From positions 372,001-436,000 of the forward strand of contig NZ_MUNR01000011.1 of assembly GCF_002001045.1 (NCBI RefSeq): a stretch of DNA of 64,000 nt. The letters run 5' to 3'. Positions 44,118-53,466 of this stretch are shown here, piece after piece. The stretch comes from Rhodanobacter sp. C01. Lineage in GTDB: Bacteria > Pseudomonadota > Gammaproteobacteria > Xanthomonadales > Rhodanobacteraceae. Positions within the stretch are counted from its first letter, which is position 1. Every line of letters begins with the position of its first letter. Below the pieces are notes generated by a model. The model made no database searches. It was not told the origin of the DNA and saw only the letters and a list, made by a program, of their open reading frames with translations. The translations under genes were made by a program, and so were the position numbers.

Positions 44118-44152
44118 GTACCGAGTCTGCCGGCTCCGGGCTGAACCGTGGA

Positions 44153-44839
44153 TCACTCTGCGAGCGGCAGGTCGGGATCGCCCAAACCGTGATCGCTCAG
44201 GATCAGAGGGGCCGGCAACGGCTGGCCATCGAATCGGGGGGCATGACCATCCCATTGCAGCCGGCCGCTGGCCAGCAGGCGCAATACCGCGGGCAACAGC
44301 CGGTGCTCCAGCGGAAGCAGCCGTTGCGCCAGCCGGTGCTCGTCGTCGCCAGTCTCGACCGCAAGCCGCGCCTGCGCGATCACCGGGCCGCCATCCAGTT
44401 CGGCAGTGACGAAGTGCACGCTGGCACCATGTTCATGGTCGCCTGCTTCCAGCGCGCGCCGATGGGTATGCAGGCCGCGGTATTTCGGCAACAGCGATGG
44501 ATGGATGTTGATCATCCGGCCGACCCACGGGCGCAACGCGTCGCCATCGAGAATGCGCATGTAGCCAGCCAGCACCAGCAGCTCCGCGCCGCTGGCAGCG
44601 ATGCGCGCGAACAGATCGAGGTCAAAGGCACGTCGGTCCGGGTAGCTGCGCGGATCGAGCGCCAGCGTGGGGATGCCGGCGGCCTCGGCCAGGCGCAGCG
44701 CGCCGGCCGCAGCCTTGTCGCTGCCGACCAGTACGAAATCCACAGGCAACTCGCCTTGTTCCCGTGCGGCGAGCAGGGCGGCAAGATTGCTGCCGCGCCC
44801 GGAGGCAAGCACGGCGACACGTGGCAGTGACGTGTTCAT
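44153..44839 (-). CDS. purN: Phosphoribosylglycinamide formyltransferase
   Basis: A 228-residue GAR transformylase using 10-formyl-tetrahydrofolate in purine synthesis. It begins VAVLASGRGSNLAALL. The folate and catalytic region has LVLAGYMRIL, MINIHPSLLPKYRGLHTHRRALEAGDHEHGASVHFVTAELDGGPVI with the Asn-His-Asp triad. It is 23 bp after purM. The C-terminus is slightly longer than E. coli PurN (RFDGQPLPAPLILSDHG...). Confidence 0.96.
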   Translation of the reverse strand: MNTSLPRVAVLASGRGSNLAALLAAREQGELPVDFVLVGSDKAAAGALRLAEAAGIPTLALDPRSYPDRRAFDLDLFARIAASGAELLVLAGYMRILDGDALRPWVGRMINIHPSLLPKYRGLHTHRRALEAGDHEHGASVHFVTAELDGGPVIAQARLAVETGDDEHRLAQRLLPLEHRLLPAVLRLLASGRLQWDGHAPRFDGQPLPAPLILSDHGLGDPDLPLAE

Positions 44840-44862
44840 CGGCAGCGTTTCAGGCGGGTGGA

Positions 44863-45891
44863 TCAGCCGATCCGCACGCGCTCATCGCCCTGTGCCGGCA
44901 CGATGCTGCCGATCACCGAGCTGGCCAGGCCGTGTTTGGCCAGCAGGGCGGAGGCCGCAGTCACTGCATCTTGCGGCAGGATCACGGTGAAGCCGATGCC
45001 GCAGTTGAACGTGCGCCACATTTCCTCGCGTGCCACGTTGCCCTCGCGCATCAGCCAGTCGAATACCGGCGGGAGCACGATGGCGGACGCGTCAAGCGTG
45101 ATGCCGAGGCCGTCCGGCACCACGCGGATGATGTTTTCCTTCAGGCCGCCGCCGGTGATGTGGGCCATGCCGTGCACGGTTTGGCCATGCAGGAGATCAA
45201 GCATGGCCTTCACATAGATCGTCGTTGGCGCCATCAGCGCGTCGGCCAGCTTCACTCCGCCGAGATCCAGATCCAGAGGGTTGCCGGCACGCTCGAGAAT
45301 CCGGCGGATCAGCGAATAGCCATTCGAATGCGGGCCGGACGAGGCCACGCCGAGAATCGCATCGCCGGCGACGATCGCGCTGCCGCTGAGCATCTGCGAT
45401 TTCTCCACCGCGCCCACGGTGAAGCCGGCCAGGTCGTATTCGCCTGGCGGATACATGTTGGGCATCTCGGCGGTCTCGCCGCCGATCAGCGCGCAGCCAG
45501 CCAGCTCGCAGCCTTTCGCAATGCCGCCAACGACGGCGACGGTGGTGTCCACATCCAGCTTGCCGGTGGCGAAGTAGTCGAGAAAGAACAGCGGCTCGGC
45601 ACCCTGCACCAGTACGTCGTTGACGCACATGCCGACCAGGTCGATGCCGATGCTGTCGTGGCGGCTCAGGATCTGCGCCAGCTTCAGCTTGGTGCCGACG
45701 CCGTCGGTACCGGAGACCAGCACAGGCTCCTTGTAGCGGCCGGAGAGGTCGAACAGGCCGCCGAAACCGCCCAGTCCACCCATCACTTCCGGGCGGAAGG
45801 TGCGCTTGACCAGCGGCTTGATGCGTTCGACCACGGCATTGCCGGCATCGATATCGACGCCGGCGGCGCGGTAGGTGAGGGCGTCAGACAT
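44863..45891 (-). CDS. purM: Phosphoribosylformylglycinamidine cyclo-ligase
   Basis: A 342-residue AIR synthetase. N-terminal [25 protein letters not shown], then [74 protein letters not shown] and [16 protein letters not shown]. All family motifs are intact. The ATG at 45891 begins the standard N-terminus, so longer readings upstream are not needed. It is divergent from the DUF2066 gene. Confidence 0.97.
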   Translation of the reverse strand: MSDALTYRAAGVDIDAGNAVVERIKPLVKRTFRPEVMGGLGGFGGLFDLSGRYKEPVLVSGTDGVGTKLKLAQILSRHDSIGIDLVGMCVNDVLVQGAEPLFFLDYFATGKLDVDTTVAVVGGIAKGCELAGCALIGGETAEMPNMYPPGEYDLAGFTVGAVEKSQMLSGSAIVAGDAILGVASSGPHSNGYSLIRRILERAGNPLDLDLGGVKLADALMAPTTIYVKAMLDLLHGQTVHGMAHITGGGLKENIIRVVPDGLGITLDASAIVLPPVFDWLMREGNVAREEMWRTFNCGIGFTVILPQDAVTAASALLAKHGLASSVIGSIVPAQGDERVRIG

Positions 45892-46029
45892 GGCGGAAAC
45901 CGGCGTGGATGAAACGCGCAAGTTTAGCAGCTTGTGGGGTCGTTGCCGGACGCCCATGGTGGATCTGGTGACAGCTTCGATGGACGCTGGGGGCGTGATT
46001 GGGCAGACTTCCGGCAGCTTCCCTCGAAG

Positions 46030-47025
46030 ATGCCCACCTCCATGCGCCTGTCCCGTCTGTTGATCGTCACCCTGCTGCTGGGTCTTGCCACGCTGCCGGC
46101 TTTGCGTGCGCAATCGGCTGGCTCGCCCTATTCGGTCATCGTGCCGGTGGCCGACACCAGCGCCGCCCAGCGCGACCAGGCCTTCGCCACTGCCTTGGGG
46201 CAGGTGCTGACGCGAGTCGCCGGTGGCCAGGATCTGCGCAGCAATGCCGGTTACGCCGGGGCGCTGGGCAGCGCCGGTTCGATGGTGCAGAAATTCCAGT
46301 ACCAGCGTGCCGCGACCGGCTTGACCCTGGCGGTGGACTTCGAGCCGGGTTCGGTGCGCCGGCTGGTATCCCAACTGGGCGTGGCGAGCACGGGCATCAA
46401 GCCACCGGTGTTGCTGCTGGTGCAGGGTACTGATGGCAAGCTGCTCGACCAGCCTGCGCTGGCCAGTCTTGCCTCGGCAGCAGCCTCGCGCGGCACCAAT
46501 GTGGCATATCCGGAAACCGGCAGCACGCTTGACATGGCCAAGGTCGGTGACGCCGACCCGGCCGCGTTGGCGGCGGTCGACCAGCAGTACCACACCGGTC
46601 TGGTGCTGCTCGGCAAATTGCATGACGGCAGTGCCGACTGGACGCTGATCTCCGGAGGGCAGGCGCAGCACTGGAACAGCCAAGGCGCCACCGAGGACGC
46701 GCTGCTGGGTACGGCCGGCAGCAGCATGGTCGACCGTATCGGCAGACAGCTGAACGTCGTTGGTGCCGGCACAAGCGAAGGCAAGCTGTGGGTGAGCGGG
46801 CTGCATTCGGCGATGGACTACGCGAACCTGCTGGCCACCTTGCGTGCCGATCCTTCAGTACGTCAGGTCACCACCCTGGGTGCGCAGGACGACAGCGTGC
46901 TGCTGTCCGTCAAGGCATCCTTGCCGCTGAGTGGACTGGCGGCAAATCTGGCTGCCGGTGGCCGCCTGCTCTTGCAGGGTGAGCCGCATCAGGGCGCCGA
47001 CGCGAATCTGCGCTGGCTGCATTGA
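46030..47025 (+). CDS. DUF2066 domain-containing exported protein
   Basis: A 331-residue protein (327 if the ATG at 46042 is used) with a signal peptide ([23 protein letters not shown]). The DUF2066 N-terminal pattern is [33 protein letters not shown] and [22 protein letters not shown]; a second half has [17 protein letters not shown] and [25 protein letters not shown]. Function unknown. It leads a plus-strand operon with perM and hda, and faces purM, the conserved neighbourhood for this family. Confidence 0.85.
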   Translation: MPTSMRLSRLLIVTLLLGLATLPALRAQSAGSPYSVIVPVADTSAAQRDQAFATALGQVLTRVAGGQDLRSNAGYAGALGSAGSMVQKFQYQRAATGLTLAVDFEPGSVRRLVSQLGVASTGIKPPVLLLVQGTDGKLLDQPALASLASAAASRGTNVAYPETGSTLDMAKVGDADPAALAAVDQQYHTGLVLLGKLHDGSADWTLISGGQAQHWNSQGATEDALLGTAGSSMVDRIGRQLNVVGAGTSEGKLWVSGLHSAMDYANLLATLRADPSVRQVTTLGAQDDSVLLSVKASLPLSGLAANLAAGGRLLLQGEPHQGADANLRWLH

Positions 47026-47106
47026 TCGACATGCGAATCGCCAGCGAAAAACCGCGCCTCCATGGGCGGCCTCCCCAAGAAACCGGGTTCTTTCCGAGGC
47101 AATCGT

Positions 47107-48276
47107 GTGAATCCTGATAATTCACGGCGCTGGCAGATGCTCGCCATCGTGGCGGTCATCGTCTATCTGCTCTGGCTGCTGGCGCCGATGCTGATGCCGT
47201 TCGCGGTCGCTGCCATGCTGGCCTATCTGGGCGATCCACTGGCCGACCGGCTGGAGCGGCTGGGGCTGAACCGTTCGTGGGCGGCCACCATCGTGTTCAT
47301 GGTGCTGCTGATCGTGGTCGGCGGCGTGTTGCTGTTGCTGATCCCGCTGATCGCCAGGCAGATTGAAAACCTGATCGAGAACCTGCCGCGCTACGGTGAA
47401 TGGGCCGAGAACACCGCGTGGCCGTGGTTGCAGGCGCGCCTGCATCTGGATCCGCGCATGTTCGACAGCGATCGTCTGCTGGTCGAGATCAAGTCACACC
47501 TCGGTTCGATCGGTGGTGCCGCCTCGACCGTGTTGGGCAAGGTGTCGCGATCCGGACTCGGCATCGTGATGTGGCTGACCAATCTGGTGCTGATCCCGGT
47601 CGTGGCGTTCTACCTGCTGCGCGACTGGGACCGGCTGGTTGCCACCATCGACCGCATGCTGCCGCGCTCGATCCAGCCGACCATCGCCCACCTGGCGCAC
47701 GAGTCGGACAAGGTGCTTGGTGCGTTCGTGCGCGGCCAGTTGCTGGTCATGCTGGCGCTGGGTGTGTTCTACGGTGCCGGCCTGACGCTGACCGGGTTGA
47801 GCGTGGGTCCGCTGATCGGCATGGTCGCCGGCCTGCTCAGCTTCGTGCCGTACCTGGGCTTCATCGTGGGCTTCGCCGGCGCGATCATCGCCGCGCTGGT
47901 GCAATACGGTGACTGGACGCACGTGTTGATCGTGTGTGGCGTGTTCATCGTCGGCCAGCTGCTGGAAGGCTACGTGCTGGTGCCCAGGCTGGTCGGCGAG
48001 AAGATCGGCCTGCATCCGGTGGCGGTGATCTTCGCGGTGCTGGCAGGTGGCGAGCTGTTCGGCTTTCTCGGTGTACTGCTGGCGCTGCCGGCAGCGTCGG
48101 TGATCATGGTGTTGCTGCGCTATCTGGTCGAACGCTACCGGATGAGCGAGCTGTACAACGAGGAAGGACCGGACGACCCGGTCATCGCGGAAGTGGATGT
48201 CACCGTGCATCAGGATGGCGAGGTCGAGACCGACACCATCGTGAAGCCATCGCAGGACAACCGGCCCGCACCATGA
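47107..48276 (+). CDS. perM: AI-2E family transporter-like membrane protein (PerM)
   Basis: A 389-residue integral membrane protein with about eight hydrophobic segments. Family landmarks: WLLAPMLMPFAVAAMLAYLGDPLADRLERLGLNRSWA (near the N-terminus), LPRYGEWAE, FYLLRDWDRL, GLLSFVPYLGFIVGFAGAIIA and KIGLHPVAVIFAVLAGGELFGFLGVLLALPAA. A GTG at 47107 has a GAGG site 6 nt away and is preferred to the ATG at 47062. Substrate unknown; PerM and TqsA homologues export small molecules or ions. Its stop overlaps the hda ATG. Confidence 0.9.
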   Translation: MNPDNSRRWQMLAIVAVIVYLLWLLAPMLMPFAVAAMLAYLGDPLADRLERLGLNRSWAATIVFMVLLIVVGGVLLLLIPLIARQIENLIENLPRYGEWAENTAWPWLQARLHLDPRMFDSDRLLVEIKSHLGSIGGAASTVLGKVSRSGLGIVMWLTNLVLIPVVAFYLLRDWDRLVATIDRMLPRSIQPTIAHLAHESDKVLGAFVRGQLLVMLALGVFYGAGLTLTGLSVGPLIGMVAGLLSFVPYLGFIVGFAGAIIAALVQYGDWTHVLIVCGVFIVGQLLEGYVLVPRLVGEKIGLHPVAVIFAVLAGGELFGFLGVLLALPAASVIMVLLRYLVERYRMSELYNEEGPDDPVIAEVDVTVHQDGEVETDTIVKPSQDNRPAP

Positions 48277-48980
48277 TTCCGCAGTTGCCGCTGGCCCTGC
48301 GCTGGCCACGCCGCCAGCGCTTCGAACATTTTCATGCCGGTGCCAATGCTGCCGCGCTGGCTGCGGTGCAGACACTCGCGCTTGAGCCTGGCGCGTCGTG
48401 GCTCTATCTGCTCGGTGCCAACGGCAGCGGTCGCAGTCATTTGTTGATGGCTGCATGCCAGGCAGCCAGTGCTGCCGATCGGCGCGTGCAATACCTGCCG
48501 TTGGCAACGATCACGGATCACGCGGCGGCGTTGCGGGGTGTCGCCGGTAGTGAACTGCTGGCGCTGGACGATCTGGGTGCGATCGCCGGCAACCGCGAAG
48601 CGGAACACGCATTGTTCGACCTCTACAACCGCGCCCGCGCCGAAGGCAGCGCGCTGCTGTTCGCTGCCGATGCCACGCCGACCCAGTTGGGTCTCGTCCT
48701 GCCCGACTTGCGTTCGCGTCTTGGCGCCTGCACCCAGTTCGTACTGAAACCGCTCGACGACGACGAGCGTCGCGCCGTGCTGAAGGCGCAGGCAGCCTCG
48801 CGTGGCATCGAACTGGACGATGGCGTGCTGGACTGGCTGTTCGCGCGTTATGCGCGTGATCTGGGTGCGTTGCTCGACCTGCTGGACAAGCTGGATGTGG
48901 CGTCGCTGGCGGCGCAGCGGCGCATCACGATTCCGTTCCTGCGCGGATTTCTGCGCGAGACCGGCGAAACCGCCTCCTGA
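48273..48980 (+). CDS. hda: DnaA regulatory inactivator Hda
   Basis: A 235-residue AAA+ protein related to the DnaA ATPase domain, which with the beta clamp stimulates ATP hydrolysis by DnaA. It starts with a clamp-binding QLPLALRW motif, then FEHFHAGANAAALAAV, a Walker A-like LLGANGSGRSHLL, LLALDDLGAIAGNREAEHALFDLYN (Walker B region) and LRSRLGACTQFVLKPLDDDE (sensor/arginine region). The Walker A has Arg-Ser in place of Lys-Ser/Thr (GSGRSHLL), as in many Hda proteins. It overlaps perM by 4 bp and ends at a terminator. Confidence 0.93.
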   Translation: MIPQLPLALRWPRRQRFEHFHAGANAAALAAVQTLALEPGASWLYLLGANGSGRSHLLMAACQAASAADRRVQYLPLATITDHAAALRGVAGSELLALDDLGAIAGNREAEHALFDLYNRARAEGSALLFAADATPTQLGLVLPDLRSRLGACTQFVLKPLDDDERRAVLKAQAASRGIELDDGVLDWLFARYARDLGALLDLLDKLDVASLAAQRRITIPFLRGFLRETGETAS

Positions 48981-48983
48981 AAC

Positions 48984-49011
48984 AGCAAAGGCGCCCATGG
49001 GCGCCTTTGCT
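48984..49011. terminator. Bidirectional terminator between hda and suhB
   Basis: A perfect 28-nt palindrome (AGCAAAGGCGCCC with its complement) lies 3 bp after the hda stop and 22 bp before the suhB stop, between convergent genes. The arms end in AGCAAA/TTTGCT, giving a short T tract on both strands. Confidence 0.8.
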
Positions 49012-49033
49012 CGTGCAACCGCGTCGAGAACGC

Positions 49034-49837
49034 TCAGGCTTTCAGCAGCCCCGGCGTCGCCTGCTGACCGATCGCATCGACCATCGCCTTCGCCACGTTG
49101 AGGTTGCCGGCAATGATGTTGCCGCTGGCGGGGATGCCGTCGCGGCCGGCGAAGTCGCAGTAGCGGCCGCCGGCTTCGTGCACCAGCAGCACGCCGGCGG
49201 CCATGTCCCACGGCTTCAGGCCGATCTCGAAGTAGCCGTCATAGCGGCCGGCGGCGACATAGGCCAGGTCGAGCGCGGCGGAACCGGAGCGGCGGATGTC
49301 CTCGGCCTGACCGAGGATCGCGCGGGTCATGTCGAGTTGCGGACCGAGATGCTCGCGCTGGCGGTACGGAAAGCCGGTGGCGATCATCGCGCCGCCGAGG
49401 TTCTCGCGCTTGCTGACACGCATGCGGCGGTCATTGATGTAGGCGCCGTCACCCTTGCTGGCGGTGTACAGCTCGTCGCGCAGCGGGTCGAACACCACCG
49501 CGTGGATCGGGACGCCCTTTTCCAGCAGCGCGATGGATACGCTGAAATGCGGGATGCCGCGCAGGTAGTTGTGGGTACCGTCGAGCGGGTCGATCACCCA
49601 GGTCAGCGGGCCCTTGCCGATCGCGCCGCTTTCCTCGGCGAGGATCGCGTGGTCGGGATAGGCGCGGCGCAGTTCCTTGATGATTTCCGCCTCGGCCAGC
49701 TTGTCGACTTCGGAGACAAAGTCCAGTTGCTGCTTCTCGACGATATTGAGGCCGTCGATGCGGTTCATGTAGCGCAGGATCACGTTGCCTGCAGAGCGCG
49801 CGGCGCGCGCCGCGATCGTGACGTGGGGTCTGGCCAT
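49034..49837 (-). CDS. suhB: Inositol-1-monophosphatase SuhB
   Basis: A 267-residue inositol monophosphatase, the same length as E. coli SuhB, which also acts in rRNA antitermination. Motifs: ILAEESGAIG (Glu), WVIDPLDGTHNYLRGIPHFSVSIAL (metal Asp pair), SKGDGAYINDRRMRVS, GSAALDLAYVAAGRYDGYFE and LKPWDMAAGVLLVHEAGG. The ATG at 49837 gives the standard N-terminus MARPHVTIAARAAR. It is the third inositol-phosphatase superfamily gene in the window. Confidence 0.96.
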   Translation of the reverse strand: MARPHVTIAARAARSAGNVILRYMNRIDGLNIVEKQQLDFVSEVDKLAEAEIIKELRRAYPDHAILAEESGAIGKGPLTWVIDPLDGTHNYLRGIPHFSVSIALLEKGVPIHAVVFDPLRDELYTASKGDGAYINDRRMRVSKRENLGGAMIATGFPYRQREHLGPQLDMTRAILGQAEDIRRSGSAALDLAYVAAGRYDGYFEIGLKPWDMAAGVLLVHEAGGRYCDFAGRDGIPASGNIIAGNLNVAKAMVDAIGQQATPGLLKA

Positions 49838-49994
49838 GGTTTCGACTTTGGAAGAGAGCAGGGTTGCGGCCGGCGATTCTAGCAGAGGCGGGGCTTCCGG
49901 GCTTGGTGGCCCTGGCGGGGTCTGCCTGGGCAACGGAGCCTTCCGCCGGCTCATCCACTATCCTTGTCGATCACTTCACGCTAGCCAGACGCGC

Positions 49995-50768
49995 ATGACC
50001 ACTGCCGCCAACCTCGCTTCCCAGCTCCGTTTCGTGCTGGTTCGCACCTCGCATCCGGGCAATATCGGCAGCGCAGCGCGAGCGATCCGCACGATGGGTT
50101 TCGAGCGGATGGAACTGGTGGCGCCGCACCGTTTCCCGGATCCGGAGGCCAGTGCGCTGGCCGCTGGCGCGGACGAGGTGCTTGCCCGCGCCGGCATCCA
50201 TGCCGAACTGGTCCACAGTCTCGCCGGCAGCAGTCTGGCGCTCGGGCTGTCGGCGCGGCGGCGCGGCGTGAACCTGCCCGAGATCTCACCGCACGAGGCG
50301 GCGCAGCAGGCGCTTGCTGCGGCAGTGCGTGGCGAGCAGGTGGCGCTCGTCTTCGGCAACGAGCGCACCGGGCTGGAGAACGATGAGCTGGCACGCTGCC
50401 ATGCGATGGTGCGGATTCCCAGCGTGGAGGATTTCAGCTCGCTCAACCTGGCGCAGGCGGTACAGGTGATGGCGTATGAATTGCGCGTGGCCATGCTCGG
50501 CGACGATCTGCCGGCAGCGCCCCCGGCACACGACGAGCCGCCTGCCGACGCCGCGCAGATGGAGCAGTTCTACCGGCATCTGGCGCAGACGCTGGACGAT
50601 ATAGAATTCCACAAGGGGCGCGAGCCCACCACGATCATGCTGCGCCTGCGCAAGCTGTTCCAGCGTGCCCAGCCGGACGAGCGCGAATTGCGCGTATTGC
50701 ACGGCATCCTGGCTGACGCACAACGCATGGCAGGGATCGCGAACGGGCGGATCGCCGGCGGCAAGTGA
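49995..50768 (+). CDS. trmJ: tRNA (cytidine/uridine-2'-O-)-methyltransferase TrmJ
   Basis: A 257-residue SPOUT methyltransferase for tRNA position 32. It starts with FVLVRTSHPGNIGSAARAIRTMGF, has LALGLSARRRGVNLPEISPHEAA, the knot motif ALVFGNERTGLENDELARCHAMVRIP and SSLNLAQAVQVMAYELRVA. The TrmJ C-terminal helical domain (MEQFYRHLAQTLDDIEFHKGREPTTIMLRLRKLFQR) distinguishes it from other SPOUT enzymes. Usually it precedes iscR/isc genes; here a terminator and convergent sodB follow. Confidence 0.95.
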   Translation: MTTAANLASQLRFVLVRTSHPGNIGSAARAIRTMGFERMELVAPHRFPDPEASALAAGADEVLARAGIHAELVHSLAGSSLALGLSARRRGVNLPEISPHEAAQQALAAAVRGEQVALVFGNERTGLENDELARCHAMVRIPSVEDFSSLNLAQAVQVMAYELRVAMLGDDLPAAPPAHDEPPADAAQMEQFYRHLAQTLDDIEFHKGREPTTIMLRLRKLFQRAQPDERELRVLHGILADAQRMAGIANGRIAGGK

Positions 50769-50820
50769 CGGCAGGTTTGTGCGTCACGCCCCGTGAAACC
50801 AGGGCACGATGTGTCCCAGC

Positions 50821-50851
50821 AAAAAGGCGGAGCCGTTGCCGACTCCGCCTT
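50821..50851 (-). terminator. Rho-independent terminator of sodB
   Basis: A 9-bp stem (AAGGCGGAG / CTCCGCCTT, 10-nt loop) followed on the minus strand by TTTTT, 39 bp after the sodB stop. It lies between convergent trmJ and sodB and may serve both. Confidence 0.8.
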
Positions 50852-50889
50852 CCTTGATCGCACAAACCCCGATCGCGCAGACGACTCGA

Positions 50890-51471
50890 TCAGGCCAGAT
50901 TGCTGGCCGCGAAGTCCCAGTTCACCAGGTTCCAGAACGCCTCCAGATACTTTGGACGGGCGTTGCGGTAGTCGATGTAATAGGCGTGTTCCCACACGTC
51001 GGTGGTGAACAGCGGCTTGTCGCTGCCGGTGATCGGCGTGGCGGCGTTCGAGGTGTTGACAATGCCGAGGGCGCCATCCGGGCGCTGCACCAGCCAGGTC
51101 CAGCCTGAGCCGAAGTTGCCGGTCGCCGACTTGGTGAATTCTTCCTTGAACTTGTCGAACGAGCCGAACGCCTTGTTGATCGCATCGGCCAGCTTGCCGC
51201 CGGGGACGTTGTTGTCGCGTGCCGAGCGCATCGAGTTCCAGTAGAACGTGTGGTTCCAGATCTGCGCGGCGTTGTTGAACACACCACCGGATGACTTCCT
51301 GATGATGTCCTCCAGCGCGGCGTTCGCGAATTCGGTGCCTTCGATCAGCTTGTTGAGGTTGGTCACATAGGCCTGATGGTGCTTGCCGTAGTGATAATCC
51401 AGCGTTTCAGCGGAAATATGCGGTTCCAGTGCGTTCTTTTCATACGGAAGCGGGGGAAGTTCGATCGCCAT
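50890..51471 (-). CDS. sodB: Iron superoxide dismutase
   Basis: A 193-residue Fe/Mn-type SOD. Metal ligands are in [17 protein letters not shown] (His), NHTFYWNSM (His) and [13 protein letters not shown] (Asp, His). The [14 protein letters not shown] segment, with Gln before the second ligand, is the iron-type pattern. No signal peptide, so it is cytoplasmic. It is divergent from grxD across about 114 bp. Confidence 0.96.
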   Translation of the reverse strand: MAIELPPLPYEKNALEPHISAETLDYHYGKHHQAYVTNLNKLIEGTEFANAALEDIIRKSSGGVFNNAAQIWNHTFYWNSMRSARDNNVPGGKLADAINKAFGSFDKFKEEFTKSATGNFGSGWTWLVQRPDGALGIVNTSNAATPITGSDKPLFTTDVWEHAYYIDYRNARPKYLEAFWNLVNWDFAASNLA

Positions 51472-51585
51472 GATGAGGCTCCTTAGCGGTGGCTGGGGGA
51501 GAAAAGGTCGGCGCCGCGGACGGTGGCCGACAGCGGACTGATACAATACCGGTCTGCCTGCATTGTAAAGATGAATCACCGAACT

Positions 51586-51909
51586 ATGGACATCAACGAA
51601 CAGATCCGGGCCACCCTGGCCGAGCATTCCATCGTGCTTTTCATGAAGGGCACGCCGGAGTTTCCCATGTGCGGCTTTTCTGCCCGCGCCGCGAAGGCGC
51701 TGACCGACGCCGGCGCCGTGTTCCATGTGGTGAATGTGCTGGCGGATCCGCAGGTGCGCGCCGCACTGCCGCATTTCGCGAACTGGCCGACCTTCCCGCA
51801 GCTGTTCATCCAGGGCGAACTGATCGGGGGCTGCGACATCATCGAGGATCTGAATTCCGCCGGCGAGCTGGCACAGATGGCCCGTGACGTGGCCGGAGTG
51901 ATGCATTGA
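51586..51909 (+). CDS. grxD: Monothiol glutaredoxin Grx4
   Basis: A 107-residue CGFS glutaredoxin that carries [2Fe-2S] clusters. Seen: [21 protein letters not shown], active-site [33 protein letters not shown]. The ATG at 51586 ([10 protein letters not shown]) matches family N-termini; another in-frame ATG is at 51571. A TACAAT hexamer at 51543 could be its -10. Its stop codon shares one base with the next ATG. Confidence 0.95.
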   Translation: MDINEQIRATLAEHSIVLFMKGTPEFPMCGFSARAAKALTDAGAVFHVVNVLADPQVRAALPHFANWPTFPQLFIQGELIGGCDIIEDLNSAGELAQMARDVAGVMH

Positions 51910-52676
51910 TGGCTTTGCCCGTGGCCCGGTTGCCGGCAGACTGGATGCCGGCTGCCGATACCCTGTCCGATCGGGTGGTGCTGGTGACCGGCGCCTATGG
52001 CGGCCTCGGATCTGCCGTGGCGCGCGCCGCGGCACGTGCCGGTGCGACCGTGGTGATTACCGGCAAGCGCAAGCGCCAGCTGGAACAGCTCTATGACGCG
52101 ATGCTGGCCGAGGGTCTGTCGGAGCCGGTGATCCATCCGCTCGACATGGAGGTCGCCACTCCACGCGAGTACACCGCGCTGGCCGAAGGGCTGGAGCGCG
52201 ATCTCGGCCGGCTCGACGGCATCGTGCATTGCGCCGCAAGCTTCACCGGGCTCACCCCGCTGGCGATGCACAAGCCGGACGACTGGCTGCGCGCATTGCA
52301 TGTGAATGTCTCGGCACCGTTCGCATTGACCCAGGCCTGTCTGCCGCTGCTGAATCAGTCGAGCGACAGCGCGGCCGTGTTCGTGCTGGACAATCCCGAA
52401 TTGCTGCAGCGGGCGCACTGGGGTGCATACGGCGTATCGAAGGCGGCGCTGGAGCGCTTCGTGGCGATCCTGCATGAGGAAAACGACGACGGTCCGCTGC
52501 GTGTCCATGCGATGCTGCCCGCGCCGATGCGCACGGCGCTGCGGCGACAGGCGTATTTCGGCGAGGACATCATGCAGCGCCCGCTGCCGGATGCCACGGC
52601 TGCGGCCGCGGTATATCTGCTGAGTGCACAGGCACTGCCGATGCGTGGCGCCGTGCTGGATCTGCGAGTCGACTGA
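51909..52676 (+). CDS. YciK-like short-chain dehydrogenase
   Basis: A 255-residue SDR with the Rossmann motif [16 protein letters not shown], the HCAAS motif in [30 protein letters not shown] and a YxxxK active site (Tyr174, Lys178 in [14 protein letters not shown]). The catalytic Ser, expected 12-14 residues before Tyr174, is not present: positions 160-163 read LDNP, in contrast to the TSSS of E. coli YciK. Oxidoreductase activity is therefore uncertain. It is coupled to grxD by a 1-bp overlap. Confidence 0.85.
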   Translation: MALPVARLPADWMPAADTLSDRVVLVTGAYGGLGSAVARAAARAGATVVITGKRKRQLEQLYDAMLAEGLSEPVIHPLDMEVATPREYTALAEGLERDLGRLDGIVHCAASFTGLTPLAMHKPDDWLRALHVNVSAPFALTQACLPLLNQSSDSAAVFVLDNPELLQRAHWGAYGVSKAALERFVAILHEENDDGPLRVHAMLPAPMRTALRRQAYFGEDIMQRPLPDATAAAAVYLLSAQALPMRGAVLDLRVD

Positions 52677-52684
52677 ATGTATGT

Positions 52685-52703
52685 GCCGCGCCGCCGGCGC
52701 GGC
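52685..52703 (+). repeat. GC-rich hairpin in the marC leader
   Basis: A perfect 8-bp inverted repeat with a 3-nt loop (GCCGCGCC, GCC, GGCGCGGC) lies 8 bp after the SDR stop and 26 bp before marC. It has no T-run, so it may attenuate, stabilise mRNA, or have no role. Confidence 0.4.
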
Positions 52704-52729
52704 GCCAGACTGGCGAGGATGGAGTCGAG

Positions 52730-53341
52730 ATGGAAACGCAGATGACCACGTTGTCCGCGGGAATCATGTTGTTTCTGATCATGGACCCGCTGGGCAATAT
52801 CCCGTTCTTCCTCAGCCTGTTGAAAGACGTGCCGCCGAAGCGCCGGCGCCGGGTGATGGTGCGCGAGCTGCTGATCGCGCTGGGCGTGCTGGTCGCGTTC
52901 CTGGTTGGCGGCCAACACATCCTGCAATTGCTCCAACTGAAACCGGACTCGATCAGCATTGCCGGTGGCATCGTGCTGTTCCTGATTGGTATCCGCATGG
53001 TGTTTCCGCCGGCTGACGGCGGCGGCATCTTCGGCAAGACGGGCGAGGGCGAGCCGTTCATCGTGCCGATGGCGATCCCCGGCGTGGCCGGCCCATCGGC
53101 GATGGCGGCCTTGCTGCTGCTGACCAACACCCAGCCTGGTCGCACCGCCGACTGGATGATCGCCCTGCTGCTGGCGTGGCTGGCCACCTCGGTGATCCTG
53201 CTCAGCGCCACCTACCTGTTCCGCTGGCTTGGCGAGAGTGTGCTGACTGCGCTGGAGCGCGTGATGGGCATGCTGCTGATCGCACTGTCGGTGCAGATGT
53301 TCATGGCCGGCGTGGCGTCGTTCCTGCATCTGGCCGTCTGA
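52730..53341 (+). CDS. MarC family integral membrane protein
   Basis: A 203-residue membrane protein with about six helices. The MarC signatures are present: IMLFLIMDPLGNIPFFLSLL at the N-terminus, GGIVLFLIGIRMVFPP, and VPMAIPGVAGPSAMAALLLL in the centre, then ALERVMGMLLIALSVQMFMAG. Close to E. coli YhgN/YchE in layout. The family's function is unknown despite the multiple-antibiotic-resistance name. It follows the SDR by 53 bp. Confidence 0.9.
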   Translation: METQMTTLSAGIMLFLIMDPLGNIPFFLSLLKDVPPKRRRRVMVRELLIALGVLVAFLVGGQHILQLLQLKPDSISIAGGIVLFLIGIRMVFPPADGGGIFGKTGEGEPFIVPMAIPGVAGPSAMAALLLLTNTQPGRTADWMIALLLAWLATSVILLSATYLFRWLGESVLTALERVMGMLLIALSVQMFMAGVASFLHLAV

Positions 53342-53466
53342 ACGGAACATCTGGAAAGCCGCCGCGTCGGACCAGTCATTCCGGCATTCTGGCCGGCATT
53401 TTGCGTGACCGACCGCTTGTCACAATCGGCCTTCAGGATGGAGGCAGTCGATTCGAGGACACGGTC

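Noticed and set aside
45892..46806. N-terminal extension of purM by about 300 codons
   Set aside because: The extra part is antisense to the DUF2066 gene and lacks similarity to any PurM; ATG 45891 gives the standard protein.
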